This document shows positions 17,214-25,074 of a stretch of 45,956 nt of DNA, piece by piece. The position numbers and the translations under genes were made by a program. Position 1 is the stretch's first letter; every line of letters starts with the position of its first letter. The stretch comes from JBBRVW01 sp038246545. Lineage in GTDB: Bacteria; Actinomycetota; Actinomycetes; JACCUZ01. The stretch lies in NCBI GenBank assembly GCA_038246545.1, contig JBBRVW010000041.1, forward strand, positions 1-45,956, in the 5' to 3' direction. Below the pieces are notes generated by a model, which worked only from the letters and a program-made list of their open reading frames with translations, ran no database searches and was not told the DNA's origin.

Positions 17214-18551
17214 ATGCCGGACGACGGGCAGGACGGGCAGGACGGGCAGGACGGGCAGGACGGGCGGGAGGCCGCCGGGCGCGACGCGGCCGTGACCCAG
17301 CTGCGGCTCTCGGTGACCGCACCGGACTACGAGGCGGCGCTGGCGTTCTACCGCGACGGGCTCGGCCTGCCCGAGGAGGCGTCCTACCGCTCACCGGACG
17401 GTCGGCTGACGATCCTGGCGGCGGGGCGGGCGACGCTCGAGCTGGCCGACCCGGCGTACGCCGCCTACATCGACGAGGTCGAGGTCGGCCGCCGGGTGGC
17501 CGGACCGGTGCGCGTCGCCTTCGAGGTAGCCGACTCGGCCGCGGTCACCGACCGGCTGGCCCGCGCCGGGGCCGAGGTGGTCGCTCCACCGACCCGCACC
17601 CCGTGGGACTCGCTCAACGCCCGCCTCGAGGGCCCGGCCGGGCTCCAGCTCACCGTCTGGTCCGACGCTGCCGAGCCCGAAGTGCGCAGCGTCGAGGAGG
17701 TGATGGCCGGCCCGGACTGGGTCGGCGGCGGCCCGACCCGCGCCGACGGTCCGGTGCACCTCGCGGAGCCGGATCCGTCCTGGGCTGCGACCGGGAAACA
17801 GCTGGTCGCCGGGGTGCGAGCGGCCCTCGGCGCCACGGCGCTCGTGGTCGAGCACGTCGGGTCGACGTCCGTGCCCGGCCTGGTGGCCAAGCCACTGATC
17901 GACCTGGTGCTCGCCGTCCCGGACCCGACCGACGAGGCCGCCTACCTCGGGCGGCTGGCACCGCTGGGCTACTCGCTGCGGCACCGCGAGCCGGACTGGC
18001 ACCAGCACCGGCTGCTGAAGCACGCCGACCCCGACGTCAACCTGCACGTGTTCGGGATCGGATCGGCCGAGGTCGACCGGATGCTCGTCTTCCGCGACCA
18101 CCTCCGCAGTGATCCCGACGACCTCGCGCTCTACCAGCGCACCAAGCAGGGGCTGGCGCGGCGCAGCTGGGAGCTCGTGCAGCAGTACGCCGACGCCAAG
18201 GGTCCGGTCGTCGAGCAGGTGCTCGCCCGTGCCCTGCGCCGCGACGTCGCCCCCGTCGTGGGCGTGCACGTCCTCGTCGACCAGGACGACCCGCGCGCTG
18301 AAGGCCTCGCCCGGGCGCTCGGCGTCGTGCTGCTGGACGTCGCCGCCCTGGGGACGGCCGGGGTCGGCACCGAGGTGGTCGCACCGGTGGTGGCGGCGGT
18401 GACCGCGAGCTCACCCGCGTCGGTCGTGCACGGTCCGGTGGAGCTGTCCGGCCTGCCGGGACGGGTCGTGGTCGTCGACGACTCGCTGCCCGCGGACGTC
18501 GCCGGCCTGGCACGGGCGGTACGGCAGTTGGCGCGCTACGGCGCCGGCTGA
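17214..18551 (+). CDS. VOC-GrpB fusion protein with unknown C-terminal domain
   Basis: A 445-residue three-part protein. Residues 1-26 are a GQD-repeat leader. Residues ~27-150 form a VOC domain (QLRLSVTAPDYEAALAFYRDGLGL to LQLTVWSD). Residues ~180-342 form a GrpB/UPF0157 domain of the nucleotidyltransferase-like fold, with VEHVGSTSVPGLVAKPLIDL (212-231) and VNLHVF. Residues ~343-445 (VVGVHVLVDQDD...LARYGAG) form an alpha/beta segment I do not recognise. GrpB domains are known as fusions to dephospho-CoA kinase in actinobacteria; a VOC partner is less familiar to me. The start at 17214 is supported by TAGCGT 7 nt upstream (leaderless pattern). No function is assigned. Confidence 0.75.
   Translation: MPDDGQDGQDGQDGQDGREAAGRDAAVTQLRLSVTAPDYEAALAFYRDGLGLPEEASYRSPDGRLTILAAGRATLELADPAYAAYIDEVEVGRRVAGPVRVAFEVADSAAVTDRLARAGAEVVAPPTRTPWDSLNARLEGPAGLQLTVWSDAAEPEVRSVEEVMAGPDWVGGGPTRADGPVHLAEPDPSWAATGKQLVAGVRAALGATALVVEHVGSTSVPGLVAKPLIDLVLAVPDPTDEAAYLGRLAPLGYSLRHREPDWHQHRLLKHADPDVNLHVFGIGSAEVDRMLVFRDHLRSDPDDLALYQRTKQGLARRSWELVQQYADAKGPVVEQVLARALRRDVAPVVGVHVLVDQDDPRAEGLARALGVVLLDVAALGTAGVGTEVVAPVVAAVTASSPASVVHGPVELSGLPGRVVVVDDSLPADVAGLARAVRQLARYGAG
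17223..17267 (+). repeat. 9-bp tandem repeat (five units) in the VOC-GrpB gene
   Basis: GACGGGCAG is repeated four times exactly (17223-17258), then GACGGGCGG (17259-17267). It encodes (DGQ)n in frame, so unit loss or gain would change only the length of the leader. Confidence 0.9.
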
Positions 18552-18804
18552 GCAGCCAGGCCGGTCGGTCGACGTGCGTCGCGATGAGTAGCCCGACCGG
18601 TACCGTCGCCAGCCACGGTACGAGGGGCAGCGGCAGCCCGAGCAGCACCAGCACGGGGATCGCCAGCGTCACCACCACGGCGGCGACGACCTCGACCGCC
18701 GTCGTGCGCTGCCCAGCGGAGAACGGCGCGTGGAGCAGCCAGACGGTGAGGACGAACACCGCGACCGGCAGCGTGACGGAGCCGGCAACGACCGGGTCGG
18801 ACAC
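18536..18804 (-). CDS. small integral membrane protein, 3' end uncertain
   Basis: About 85 residues (MSDPVVAGSVTLPVAVFVLTVWLL...) with three or four hydrophobic helices, the last ending PVGLLIATHVDRPAWLLS. In the start frame no stop occurs before 18037, deep inside the opposite-strand VOC-GrpB gene. A shift by one base near 18560 would give DARRPTGLAAQPAP and a TAG at 18536-18538. I therefore mark only the part that looks coding; a frameshift or a long antisense tail are both possible. Function unknown. The upstream region is shared with the SatD-like gene, which is transcribed the other way. Confidence 0.45.
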
Positions 18805-18853
18805 CCAGCTGCCGATGGCTAGTGTCGGACGATCGGCTGGTCAACGGCCTTAC

Positions 18854-18883
18854 CTTGACTTTGGTTTATCAAGTCCTTAGCCT
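18854..18883 (+). promoter_or_regulatory. promoter/operator of the SatD-like operon
   Basis: TTGACT (18855-18860), a 17-bp spacer, then TAGCCT (18878-18883); the ATG at 18890 lies at the predicted transcript start (leaderless). An inverted repeat CTTGA (18854-18858) / TCAAG (18869-18873) overlaps the -35 box. The patch is clearly AT-richer than its surroundings, as expected for a control site, possibly bound by the HTH protein it precedes. Confidence 0.6.
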
Positions 18884-18889
18884 TGTCAG

Positions 18890-19489
18890 ATGTTCGTGCT
18901 TACCGTCGACCAGCGGCACAGCCGTCGTACCACCGACCGGGTGGAGTCGCTGCTGCATGACCTGGGGTCGCGTCACGACCTGGTCCGGCCCTTCGAGCGC
19001 ACAGCCGGCGACGAGGTGCAGGGTGTCCTCGACCGGGCCGACGCCGTCGCCGACCTCGCCCTGCTGCTGGCCCGGGACCGCCTCTGGAGCGTCGGGATCG
19101 GCGTGGGCGACGTGGACCACCCCCTGCCGGACAGCACCCGGGCCGGCTCGGGGCCCGCCTTCAACCGGGCCCGGACCGCGGTGACCGCGGCGAAGAACCG
19201 CGGTACCGGCCTGGCCGTGGTCGGCCCGGACGACACCCTGGCGCGACGGGCCCAGACCGCCCTCGACCTGGTTGCCGCCCTGCTGCAGCGCCGGACCGAG
19301 CGGGGCGCAGCGGCGGTCGCCCTGGCCCGCGAGGGCCTCAACCAGATCGAGGTCGCCAGCCGGCTCGGCGTCAGCAAGCAGGCCGTGTCCCAGCGGCTGC
19401 AGGCGGCCGACTGGCACCTCGATGCGCCGGGTCGAGAGCTGGCGGCCCACCTTCTGTCCGTGGCTGCTGGCACGGTGGACGGATCGTGA
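18890..19489 (+). CDS. SatD-like protein with C-terminal helix-turn-helix
   Basis: A 199-residue protein. The N-terminal ~130 residues (FVLTVDQRHSRR..., PFERTAGDEVQGVL, LWSVGIGVGDVDHPLPDSTR, GPAFNRARTAV, AKNRGTGLAVVG) match the pattern of SatD-family proteins of actinobacteria and streptococci. The C-terminal segment LNQIEVASRLGVSKQAVSQRL is a textbook helix-turn-helix, so the protein is probably a transcription regulator. Its own promoter carries an inverted repeat and it overlaps the downstream membrane-protein gene by 4 bp (GTGA). Streptococcal SatD is linked to acid tolerance; whether that holds here is unknown. Confidence 0.75.
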   Translation: MFVLTVDQRHSRRTTDRVESLLHDLGSRHDLVRPFERTAGDEVQGVLDRADAVADLALLLARDRLWSVGIGVGDVDHPLPDSTRAGSGPAFNRARTAVTAAKNRGTGLAVVGPDDTLARRAQTALDLVAALLQRRTERGAAAVALAREGLNQIEVASRLGVSKQAVSQRLQAADWHLDAPGRELAAHLLSVAAGTVDGS

Positions 19490-20124
19490 CCGTCCTCGCC
19501 CTCGTGCTCCTCCTGCTCACTGCGGCAGCCCCGCTGCTGCACCGCCCCCTGCGCGCTCTCGTCGACGACCCGGTCCTCCCGGTGGCCGCGCTCGCTGGTC
19601 TCCTGCTGGCCGGTGCGGCAGCCGCGGCTGCGGCCGCCGACCACGTCGACGGCTGGGAGCGCGCCGCCGCCGCCGCGCTCGGGGTGCTCGCGGCGGTGCC
19701 GGCCGGCAGCCACGCGGTCCGTGCCACCTTCCGCCTCACCCGGGGCGAGGTGTGGCCCCGGCGTCGCCGCCGCCGCCCGGCCGCAGACGCGGCGGCCGAC
19801 CCGGCGTCGGAGGCACCGGACGACCCGGCCGCCGAGCCACCGCTGGAGCTCGAGTCACCGGGTTCGGTGCTGCGCGGCGGGGCCTGGATCGGCTACCTCG
19901 AGCGGGTCGCCGTCGCCGGCACCCTGCTCGCCGGCTTCCCCGAAGGGCTGGCCCTGGTCCTCGCCGTGAAGGGTGTCGGTCGCTACCCGGAGCTGCGCGA
20001 CGCGGGCGAGGCTGCCAGGCGTGCCGGCCGGTCGGCCGACGCCCCCGAGGAGTTCATCATCGGCACGCTGGCCAGCGTGCTGTGGGCCGCAGCGGCTGCC
20101 GGTGTCGGCGCCCTGCTGCGCTGA
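19486..20124 (+). CDS. membrane protein, partner of the SatD-like regulator
   Basis: A 212-residue protein. Three hydrophobic helices occupy the first ~75 residues, followed by a basic patch (WPRRRRRRP), an Ala/Pro/Glu-rich linker, and a conserved C-terminal part GAWIGYLERVAVAGTLLAGFPEGLALVLAVKGVGRYPELR ending FIIGTLASVLWAAAAAGVGALLR. The GYLER...FPEGLA...KGLGRYPEL block is the conserved feature of membrane proteins found next to SatD genes in actinobacteria. GTG start, translationally coupled to the SatD-like gene. Biochemical role unknown; the operon suggests the regulator controls it. Confidence 0.75.
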   Translation: MTVLALVLLLLTAAAPLLHRPLRALVDDPVLPVAALAGLLLAGAAAAAAAADHVDGWERAAAAALGVLAAVPAGSHAVRATFRLTRGEVWPRRRRRRPAADAAADPASEAPDDPAAEPPLELESPGSVLRGGAWIGYLERVAVAGTLLAGFPEGLALVLAVKGVGRYPELRDAGEAARRAGRSADAPEEFIIGTLASVLWAAAAAGVGALLR

Positions 20125-20273
20125 CGGCACCGGGCCACCCCTACGGCAGGACACGAACGACGGTGCACTGGCCTCCAAGGCCCGCTGTACCGGTCCCCCC
20201 AGCCGTTGATCCGTCGTTCCGGTCCGGCAGTACCCCGGCTACCGCGATACGGCGGTACCCGTACGCTCCACGC

Positions 20274-21248
20274 ATGCGCATCCTCATGGTCGGCGGCACC
20301 CGGTTCATCGGCAAGCACGTGGTCGAGCACGCGCTCGAACGCGGTCACGACGTGACGATCTTCCACCGCGGGCGAACCGGGTCCGATCTCTTCCCGGAGG
20401 TCGACCACCGCATCGGCGACCGCGACGCCGACCTGTCGTCGCTGGCCGACGGCGAGTGGGACGCGACCGTCGACACCTGCGCCTACGTCCCGCGCCAGGT
20501 CCACGCCCTCGCCGACGCCCTGGGCGGCCGCGGCGGCCACCACCTGCTGGTGTCCAGCGTGTCGGCGTACGCACCGGCCGACGGGCCGGGGCTGACGGAG
20601 GACGCGCCCCTGGCCGAGCTCGACGACCCCTCGGTCGAGGAGGTGACCGACGAGACCTACGGGGGCCTGAAGGCGCTCTGCGAGCGTGCGGCCGTCGAGC
20701 GGCACGGGCCGCGCACCCTCCTCGTGCGGCCGACGTACGTCGTGGGGCCGGACGACTACACCTGGCGGTTCCCGTGGTGGGTGGCGCGGATCGCGCGCGG
20801 CGGCGACGTGCTCGCCCCGGGACCCCGGGACGCTCCGGCGCAGGTCATCGACGTCCGTGACATGGCGTCGTGGATGGTGCGGCTGCTCGAGGACGGCGCG
20901 GCCGGCGCGTACCACGCCGTCAGTCCCGAACCGGTCTTCACCTGGCAGCAGCAGCTCGACGCTGTCGTGGACGCCGTCGGCCCGGACGGCACCCGGCTGC
21001 ACTGGCTGGACGCGGAGACGGTGCACGCCGCAGGGCTGCCGGAGGGGACCCTGCCGCTGTGGAGCGGCGACGACCCGGACGGCTGGCTGATGGCGGCCGA
21101 CCCGTCGAAGGCCTACGCGAGCGGCCTCTCGCCGAGACCGTTGGCCGACACGGTCCGGGACACCCTCGGCTGGACCCGGTCGGTCGAGCAGCCGGCCGGT
21201 GCCGGGCTCGCGCCCGACGCCGAGCGGGACCTGCTCGCGAAAGGCTGA
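20274..21248 (+). CDS. NAD(P)-dependent epimerase/reductase (extended SDR)
   Basis: A 324-residue atypical/extended short-chain dehydrogenase. The N-terminal Rossmann motif MVGGTRFIGKHVVEHALERGHDVTIFHRG binds the dinucleotide; the catalytic YxxxK is TYGGLKALCE, and a VSSVSAYAP strand precedes it. The C-terminal half holds the substrate lobe (LLVRPTYVVGPDDYTWRFPWW, IDVRDMASWMVRLLE). Related proteins are annotated as NAD-dependent epimerases or isoflavone-reductase-like; the substrate is unknown. The ATG at 20274 is preceded at 6 nt by TACGCT, the leaderless pattern. The gene converges on the PHM-like lipoprotein gene with only a few bases between stops. Confidence 0.85.
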   Translation: MRILMVGGTRFIGKHVVEHALERGHDVTIFHRGRTGSDLFPEVDHRIGDRDADLSSLADGEWDATVDTCAYVPRQVHALADALGGRGGHHLLVSSVSAYAPADGPGLTEDAPLAELDDPSVEEVTDETYGGLKALCERAAVERHGPRTLLVRPTYVVGPDDYTWRFPWWVARIARGGDVLAPGPRDAPAQVIDVRDMASWMVRLLEDGAAGAYHAVSPEPVFTWQQQLDAVVDAVGPDGTRLHWLDAETVHAAGLPEGTLPLWSGDDPDGWLMAADPSKAYASGLSPRPLADTVRDTLGWTRSVEQPAGAGLAPDAERDLLAKG

Positions 21249-21251
21249 CCG

Positions 21252-22469
21252 TCAGGCGTCGGTGTACATGACGATGCCGAGGCACATCTCGTCGGACGTT
21301 CCCTCGCCCCACGTGACGTAGCGGGGCGGCAGACCCTGCAGCTCGGGCAGCATCGACCGCAGCCCGGCGTCGTGCGTGCACGTGACGCGCAGTGCTTCCC
21401 CGGCCCGCACCAGCACGGGGCGGCGCAACGGGGTGGCGTGCTGGTCGTCGAAGTCCCAGACCTTGCGGTCGAGCAGCCTGCGCTGGTTCGGACCACCCGG
21501 GTCGAGCGTGACGCTGATCGACCGGCCGAGCAGGTGCATGTGACCGGCGACGGCCCGGACCCGCATCGCCTCCGGTGCGGCGCGGTCGCAGCGCTGGGTC
21601 GGCCCGGCACGCGGCCGGGTGAGACTGCCGCCGCAGAGGAGCTGCAGCCCGGAGACGGTGGCGCCGGCCCGGTTGCCGAAGCGAGCGCTGAGGTCCGCCA
21701 GCGCCCTGGCCCGGTCGCACAGCGGCCCGCTCTCGTCCGGCGTGCACGGCAGCTCGACCGGCGCGACCAGCAGCATCGTGTGCAGCGCCTGGAGGCGGGC
21801 ACCGTCGCGGGCCAGCCGCAGCCGCACCCGGGTGCGGTCCGGCTGGGTGCCCTCGCGCAGGTTGTAGTGGACCTGCAGCACGACCCGGCTGCCCTTCGGC
21901 AGCAGCATCCCGGTGCCGCGGCCGAGGACCGCCTCACCCCCGCCGGGCGCCCAGGCCGCCAGCCAGGGCGCCGAGTCCAGGGCGCTGATGGCGTTGCCGG
22001 ACGTGTTCGGCAAGGCTGAACCGCCGAAGCAGGTCCAGCCCCGGCCGGCGGTCGCCGCGTCGTGCGCCTCGGCCTGTGCGACCTGTCCCGGCTCGACCCG
22101 GAAGAGGATCGCGTGGTGCACCACGTCGGAGTTGCCCGGCAGGACGTCGGTCCCGGTGACGAACGTGTCCCGGGTCAGGCCCGGGTCCAGCAGGAAGCAG
22201 TGATAGTCATCCATGCTCCCGGCGGGGGCGCTCGGCGTGTACGCGCCACCGGGGACGGTGAGCGTCTCGAAGCGCTCGCCCGCGCGCAGCGGCCGGGCGG
22301 CTGGTGCGGCCGCGTCGGCCTCGTGCGCCTCGTCGGTGGCCGTACTCGCGCTCGGAGCCGGGGTGGTCGGCGTCGTTCCGGCAGGCGCCCCCGACGTCAC
22401 ACCGCCCGACGCGCAGCCGGCCAGCAGCAGCACGGCCGCCACGATCGTCACGGTCCGGCGGCGGGTCAC
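21252..22469 (-). CDS. lipoprotein resembling copper type II (PHM-like) monooxygenase
   Basis: A 405-residue protein with a lipoprotein signal (VTRRRTVTIVAAVLLLAGC, lipobox Cys19), so exported and membrane-anchored. A Ser/Thr/Ala-rich linker precedes a domain with both copper sites of peptidylglycine monooxygenase/dopamine beta-monooxygenase enzymes. HH118-119 (VVHHAILF) and H201 (QVHYN) correspond to the CuH site; H310/H312 (GHMHLLG) and M395 (SDEMCLG) to the CuM site. Cys residues in DYHCF, WTCFGG, LLCGG and CTHD could form disulfides. The likely reaction is copper-dependent hydroxylation of an organic substrate outside the membrane, by homology only. GTG start at 22469, with TACGAT 6 nt upstream (leaderless pattern). 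Confidence 0.8.
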   Translation of the reverse strand: MTRRRTVTIVAAVLLLAGCASGGVTSGAPAGTTPTTPAPSASTATDEAHEADAAAPAARPLRAGERFETLTVPGGAYTPSAPAGSMDDYHCFLLDPGLTRDTFVTGTDVLPGNSDVVHHAILFRVEPGQVAQAEAHDAATAGRGWTCFGGSALPNTSGNAISALDSAPWLAAWAPGGGEAVLGRGTGMLLPKGSRVVLQVHYNLREGTQPDRTRVRLRLARDGARLQALHTMLLVAPVELPCTPDESGPLCDRARALADLSARFGNRAGATVSGLQLLCGGSLTRPRAGPTQRCDRAAPEAMRVRAVAGHMHLLGRSISVTLDPGGPNQRRLLDRKVWDFDDQHATPLRRPVLVRAGEALRVTCTHDAGLRSMLPELQGLPPRYVTWGEGTSDEMCLGIVMYTDA

Positions 22470-22566
22470 CACCAGATCGTAGGCGCAGGGATGGCTCCGC
22501 GAATGCTTGCGGCCGAGCCGATCCGGGTAGGCATCCCGCGGACCACCCACCTGCCAGGAGGCACCC

Positions 22567-23397
22567 ATGACCGTCCCGACCGCCGGCTCCACGAGGGCCC
22601 AGGCCGAGGGCACCGCCCGCCGGGCCGCCGACAGCCCCGTGATGGCCAAGGCCGCACGCCTCGGTTTCCTCGCCAAGGGCCTCGTCTACGCCCTGATCGG
22701 GCTGCTCGCGATCCAGATCGCGTTCGGGGACAGCAAGCAGGCCGACCAGAAGGGCGCCCTGCAGACGATCGCCGACAAGCCGGGCGGCTCGATCGTGCTG
22801 TGGCTGATGGTCGTCGGGTTCGTGGCGTACGCCGTGTGGCGGCTCAGCGAGGCTGCGTGGGGCCGGCACGAGGAGACCGACGAGAAGAAGCGCACCGTCA
22901 AGCGGATCGGCTCCGCAGCCAACGGCCTGGTCTACCTGTTCTTCGGCCTGCTGGCGTTCAAGACCGTCACGGGGGCCTCCTCGAGCAACAGCTCCGACGT
23001 CACAGCCAAGGTCCTCGAGTGGCCGGGCGGGCAGATCCTCGTCTTCGTGGCCGGCCTGGTGGTGCTCGGGATCGCGGCCGGCCTGACCTTCCGCGGTCTC
23101 AAGACCGACTTCGAGAAGCACCTCGACACCGGCCAGATGAGCCGGACCACGTTCACGGCGGTGCGGCGCCTCGGCCAGGTCGGCTACGTGTGCCGCGGCG
23201 CGGTCTTCGCGGTGGTCGGCATCCTGGTCTGCAAGGCGGCCCTGGACCACCAGCCGGGCAAGGCGAAGGGCTTCGACGTCGCGCTCAAGAGCCTGGCCGG
23301 TGCACCCGGCGGCCAGGTGCTGCTGGTGCTTGCCGGCGTCGGGCTGGTCTGCTTCGGCGCCTACTGCTGGGCCGAGGCGCGCTACCGCCGGCTCTGA
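22567..23397 (+). CDS. DUF1206 family membrane protein
   Basis: A 276-residue membrane protein with three related units, each of two hydrophobic helices opening with the pattern LGFLAKGLVYALIGLLAI (residues ~39-56), RIGSAANGLVYLFFGLLAF (~118-136) and RLGQVGYVCRGAVFAVVGIL (~199-218). This three-fold repeat defines DUF1206, of unknown function. AGGAGGCACCC precedes the ATG. It is divergent from the PHM-like lipoprotein gene (97 bp between starts), so the two may be co-regulated. Confidence 0.9.
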   Translation: MTVPTAGSTRAQAEGTARRAADSPVMAKAARLGFLAKGLVYALIGLLAIQIAFGDSKQADQKGALQTIADKPGGSIVLWLMVVGFVAYAVWRLSEAAWGRHEETDEKKRTVKRIGSAANGLVYLFFGLLAFKTVTGASSSNSSDVTAKVLEWPGGQILVFVAGLVVLGIAAGLTFRGLKTDFEKHLDTGQMSRTTFTAVRRLGQVGYVCRGAVFAVVGILVCKAALDHQPGKAKGFDVALKSLAGAPGGQVLLVLAGVGLVCFGAYCWAEARYRRL

Positions 23398-23398
23398 G

Positions 23399-24223
23399 TC
23401 ACGGCCCCGGCCCCGGCGACGGGGCCGCCAGCGCCCAGAACGCCACGGCGGCCGCGGCGGCCACGTTGAGCGAGTCGACTCCCCCGGCCATCGGGATGCG
23501 GACGACGACGTCGGCCGCCGCGACTGTCGCGGCGCCGAGCCCGTCGCCCTCGGTGCCGAGCAGCAGGGCCAGCCGGCTCGGTGGGTCCGCCGCCAGCGCG
23601 CGGAGGTCGACGGCGTCGTCGCTCAGGGCCAGCGCGGCAACGGTCAGGCCGGCTGCGCGCAGGATGTCGACGCCCTCGGGCCAACGGGTCAGCCGGGTCC
23701 ACGGGACCGCGAACACCGCACCCATCGACACCTTCACCGAGCGTCGGTAGAGCGGGTCGGCGCACCTCGGGGTGACGAGGACCGCGTCGACGCCGAGTCC
23801 GGCCGCCGCGCGGAACACGGCACCGACGTTGGTGTGGTTGGTGACGTCCTCGAGGACGACCACCCGGCGGGCACCGTCGAGCAGATCGGTGACCGGCGGC
23901 AGCGGACGGCGCTGCATCGCCGCCAGCGCGCCGCGGTGCACCGAGTAGCCGGTCACCTGCTCCAGCAGCGCCGCCCCGGCGAGGTGCACGGGTACGTCCA
24001 CGCGGTCGACCACGTCGGCGAGCTGTGGGAGCCACTTCTCCTCGAGCAGCATCGACCGCATCAGGTAGCCGGCGTCGAGGGCGCGCCGGATCACCTTCTC
24101 CCCCTCGGCGATGAACAGCCCCTCCGCCGGCTCTCGCCGGATGCGCAGCGCCATGTCGGTGAGGCCGACGTAGTCGTGCACCGCAGGGTCGCTGGCGGTC
24201 TCGACGCGGTGCAGGGTGCCCAT
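23399..24223 (-). CDS. TrmH-family (SpoU) RNA 2'-O-methyltransferase
   Basis: A 274-residue two-domain SpoU protein. The N-terminal substrate-binding part (EGLFIAEGEKVIRRAL) is followed by the knotted SAM-binding domain with its three motifs: LEDVTNHTNVGAVFRAA (residues 124-140), LLGTEGDGLG (221-230) and IPMAGGVDSLNVAAAAAV (243-260). It methylates the 2'-OH of a nucleotide in rRNA or tRNA; the target cannot be told. It lies 14 bp downstream of the TauE-like gene on the same strand, so probably in one transcript. The ATG at 24223 gives MGTLHRVETASD; the longer open frame upstream overlaps TauE. Confidence 0.9.
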   Translation of the reverse strand: MGTLHRVETASDPAVHDYVGLTDMALRIRREPAEGLFIAEGEKVIRRALDAGYLMRSMLLEEKWLPQLADVVDRVDVPVHLAGAALLEQVTGYSVHRGALAAMQRRPLPPVTDLLDGARRVVVLEDVTNHTNVGAVFRAAAGLGVDAVLVTPRCADPLYRRSVKVSMGAVFAVPWTRLTRWPEGVDILRAAGLTVAALALSDDAVDLRALAADPPSRLALLLGTEGDGLGAATVAAADVVVRIPMAGGVDSLNVAAAAAVAFWALAAPSPGPGP

Positions 24224-24237
24224 CCGCCGGTTGCCCG

Positions 24238-24993
24238 TCAGTCCGTGACGATCTTGACGATCGCGGCGAGGCCCACGACGACGATGATCCCGCGGAGCAC
24301 GGCGGGTGGGATCCGCCGTCCCAGGAACGCCCCGAGCTGGCCGCCGACCACCGAGCCGGCAGCGATCAACCCCGCGGCCTCCCACGCCACGTCAGTGACC
24401 AGGATGAACACGACAGCCGCGACCAGGTTGACCAGGCCGGCGAGCACGTTCTTCGCGGCGTTGATGCGCTGCAGCTCCTCGTCCAGCAGCAGACCCATGA
24501 CGGCGATGAGCAGCACGCCCTGGGCGGCGCCGAAGTAGCCGCCGTACACGCCGGTGAAGAGGACGCCGGCGTAGAGCAGCGGCCCGCCGTGGCCGCCCGG
24601 AGCGCGTCCTCGCGCCGCCAGCCGGCGCGACACCGAAGGCTGGACCACGACCAGGACGCAGGCCAGCACGATGAGCGCCGGCACGACGGCCCGGAAGGCG
24701 TCCGCCGGGGCCGTGAGCAGGGCGGCGGCACCGAGCAGCGCCCCGAGCGTGGACGCGGTGCCGAGCCGGAGCAGCCGGCCACGCTGTCCTGCGAGCTCGG
24801 CCCGGTAGCCGACGGCCCCGCTGATCGAGCCCGGAACGAGCCCGACCGTGTTGCTGACGTTCGCCAGCACCGGCGGGTAGCCGACGGCCAGCAGCACCGG
24901 AAAGGTGATCAGGGTCCCGGAGCCGACCACCGTGTTGATCGTGCCGGCGGCCAGCCCCGCCAGGGCGACCGCGACGGCCTCCCAGAGCGTCAC
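24238..24993 (-). CDS. TauE/SafE-family sulfite/anion exporter
   Basis: A 251-residue membrane protein with about eight helices. The N-terminal half-repeat AGLAAGTINTVVGSGTLITFPVLLAVGYPPVLANVSNTVGLVPGSISG is diagnostic for the TauE/SafE family, and the second half repeats it (GVYGGYFGAAQGVLLIAVMG, INAAKNVLAGLVNLVAA). Members export sulfite, sulfoacetate or other small organic anions. GTG start at 24993, with TAGGGT 6 nt upstream (leaderless pattern). It is followed by the TrmH gene, with which it shares no obvious function. Confidence 0.9.
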   Translation of the reverse strand: MTLWEAVAVALAGLAAGTINTVVGSGTLITFPVLLAVGYPPVLANVSNTVGLVPGSISGAVGYRAELAGQRGRLLRLGTASTLGALLGAAALLTAPADAFRAVVPALIVLACVLVVVQPSVSRRLAARGRAPGGHGGPLLYAGVLFTGVYGGYFGAAQGVLLIAVMGLLLDEELQRINAAKNVLAGLVNLVAAVVFILVTDVAWEAAGLIAAGSVVGGQLGAFLGRRIPPAVLRGIIVVVGLAAIVKIVTD

Positions 24994-25074
24994 CGGGCGA
25001 CCCTACGGGAGCCCTCGGCAGACCCGGAGCGTGGCTGGATCAAGGCTCAGGACGCGCCGGCCGACACAAGGAGG

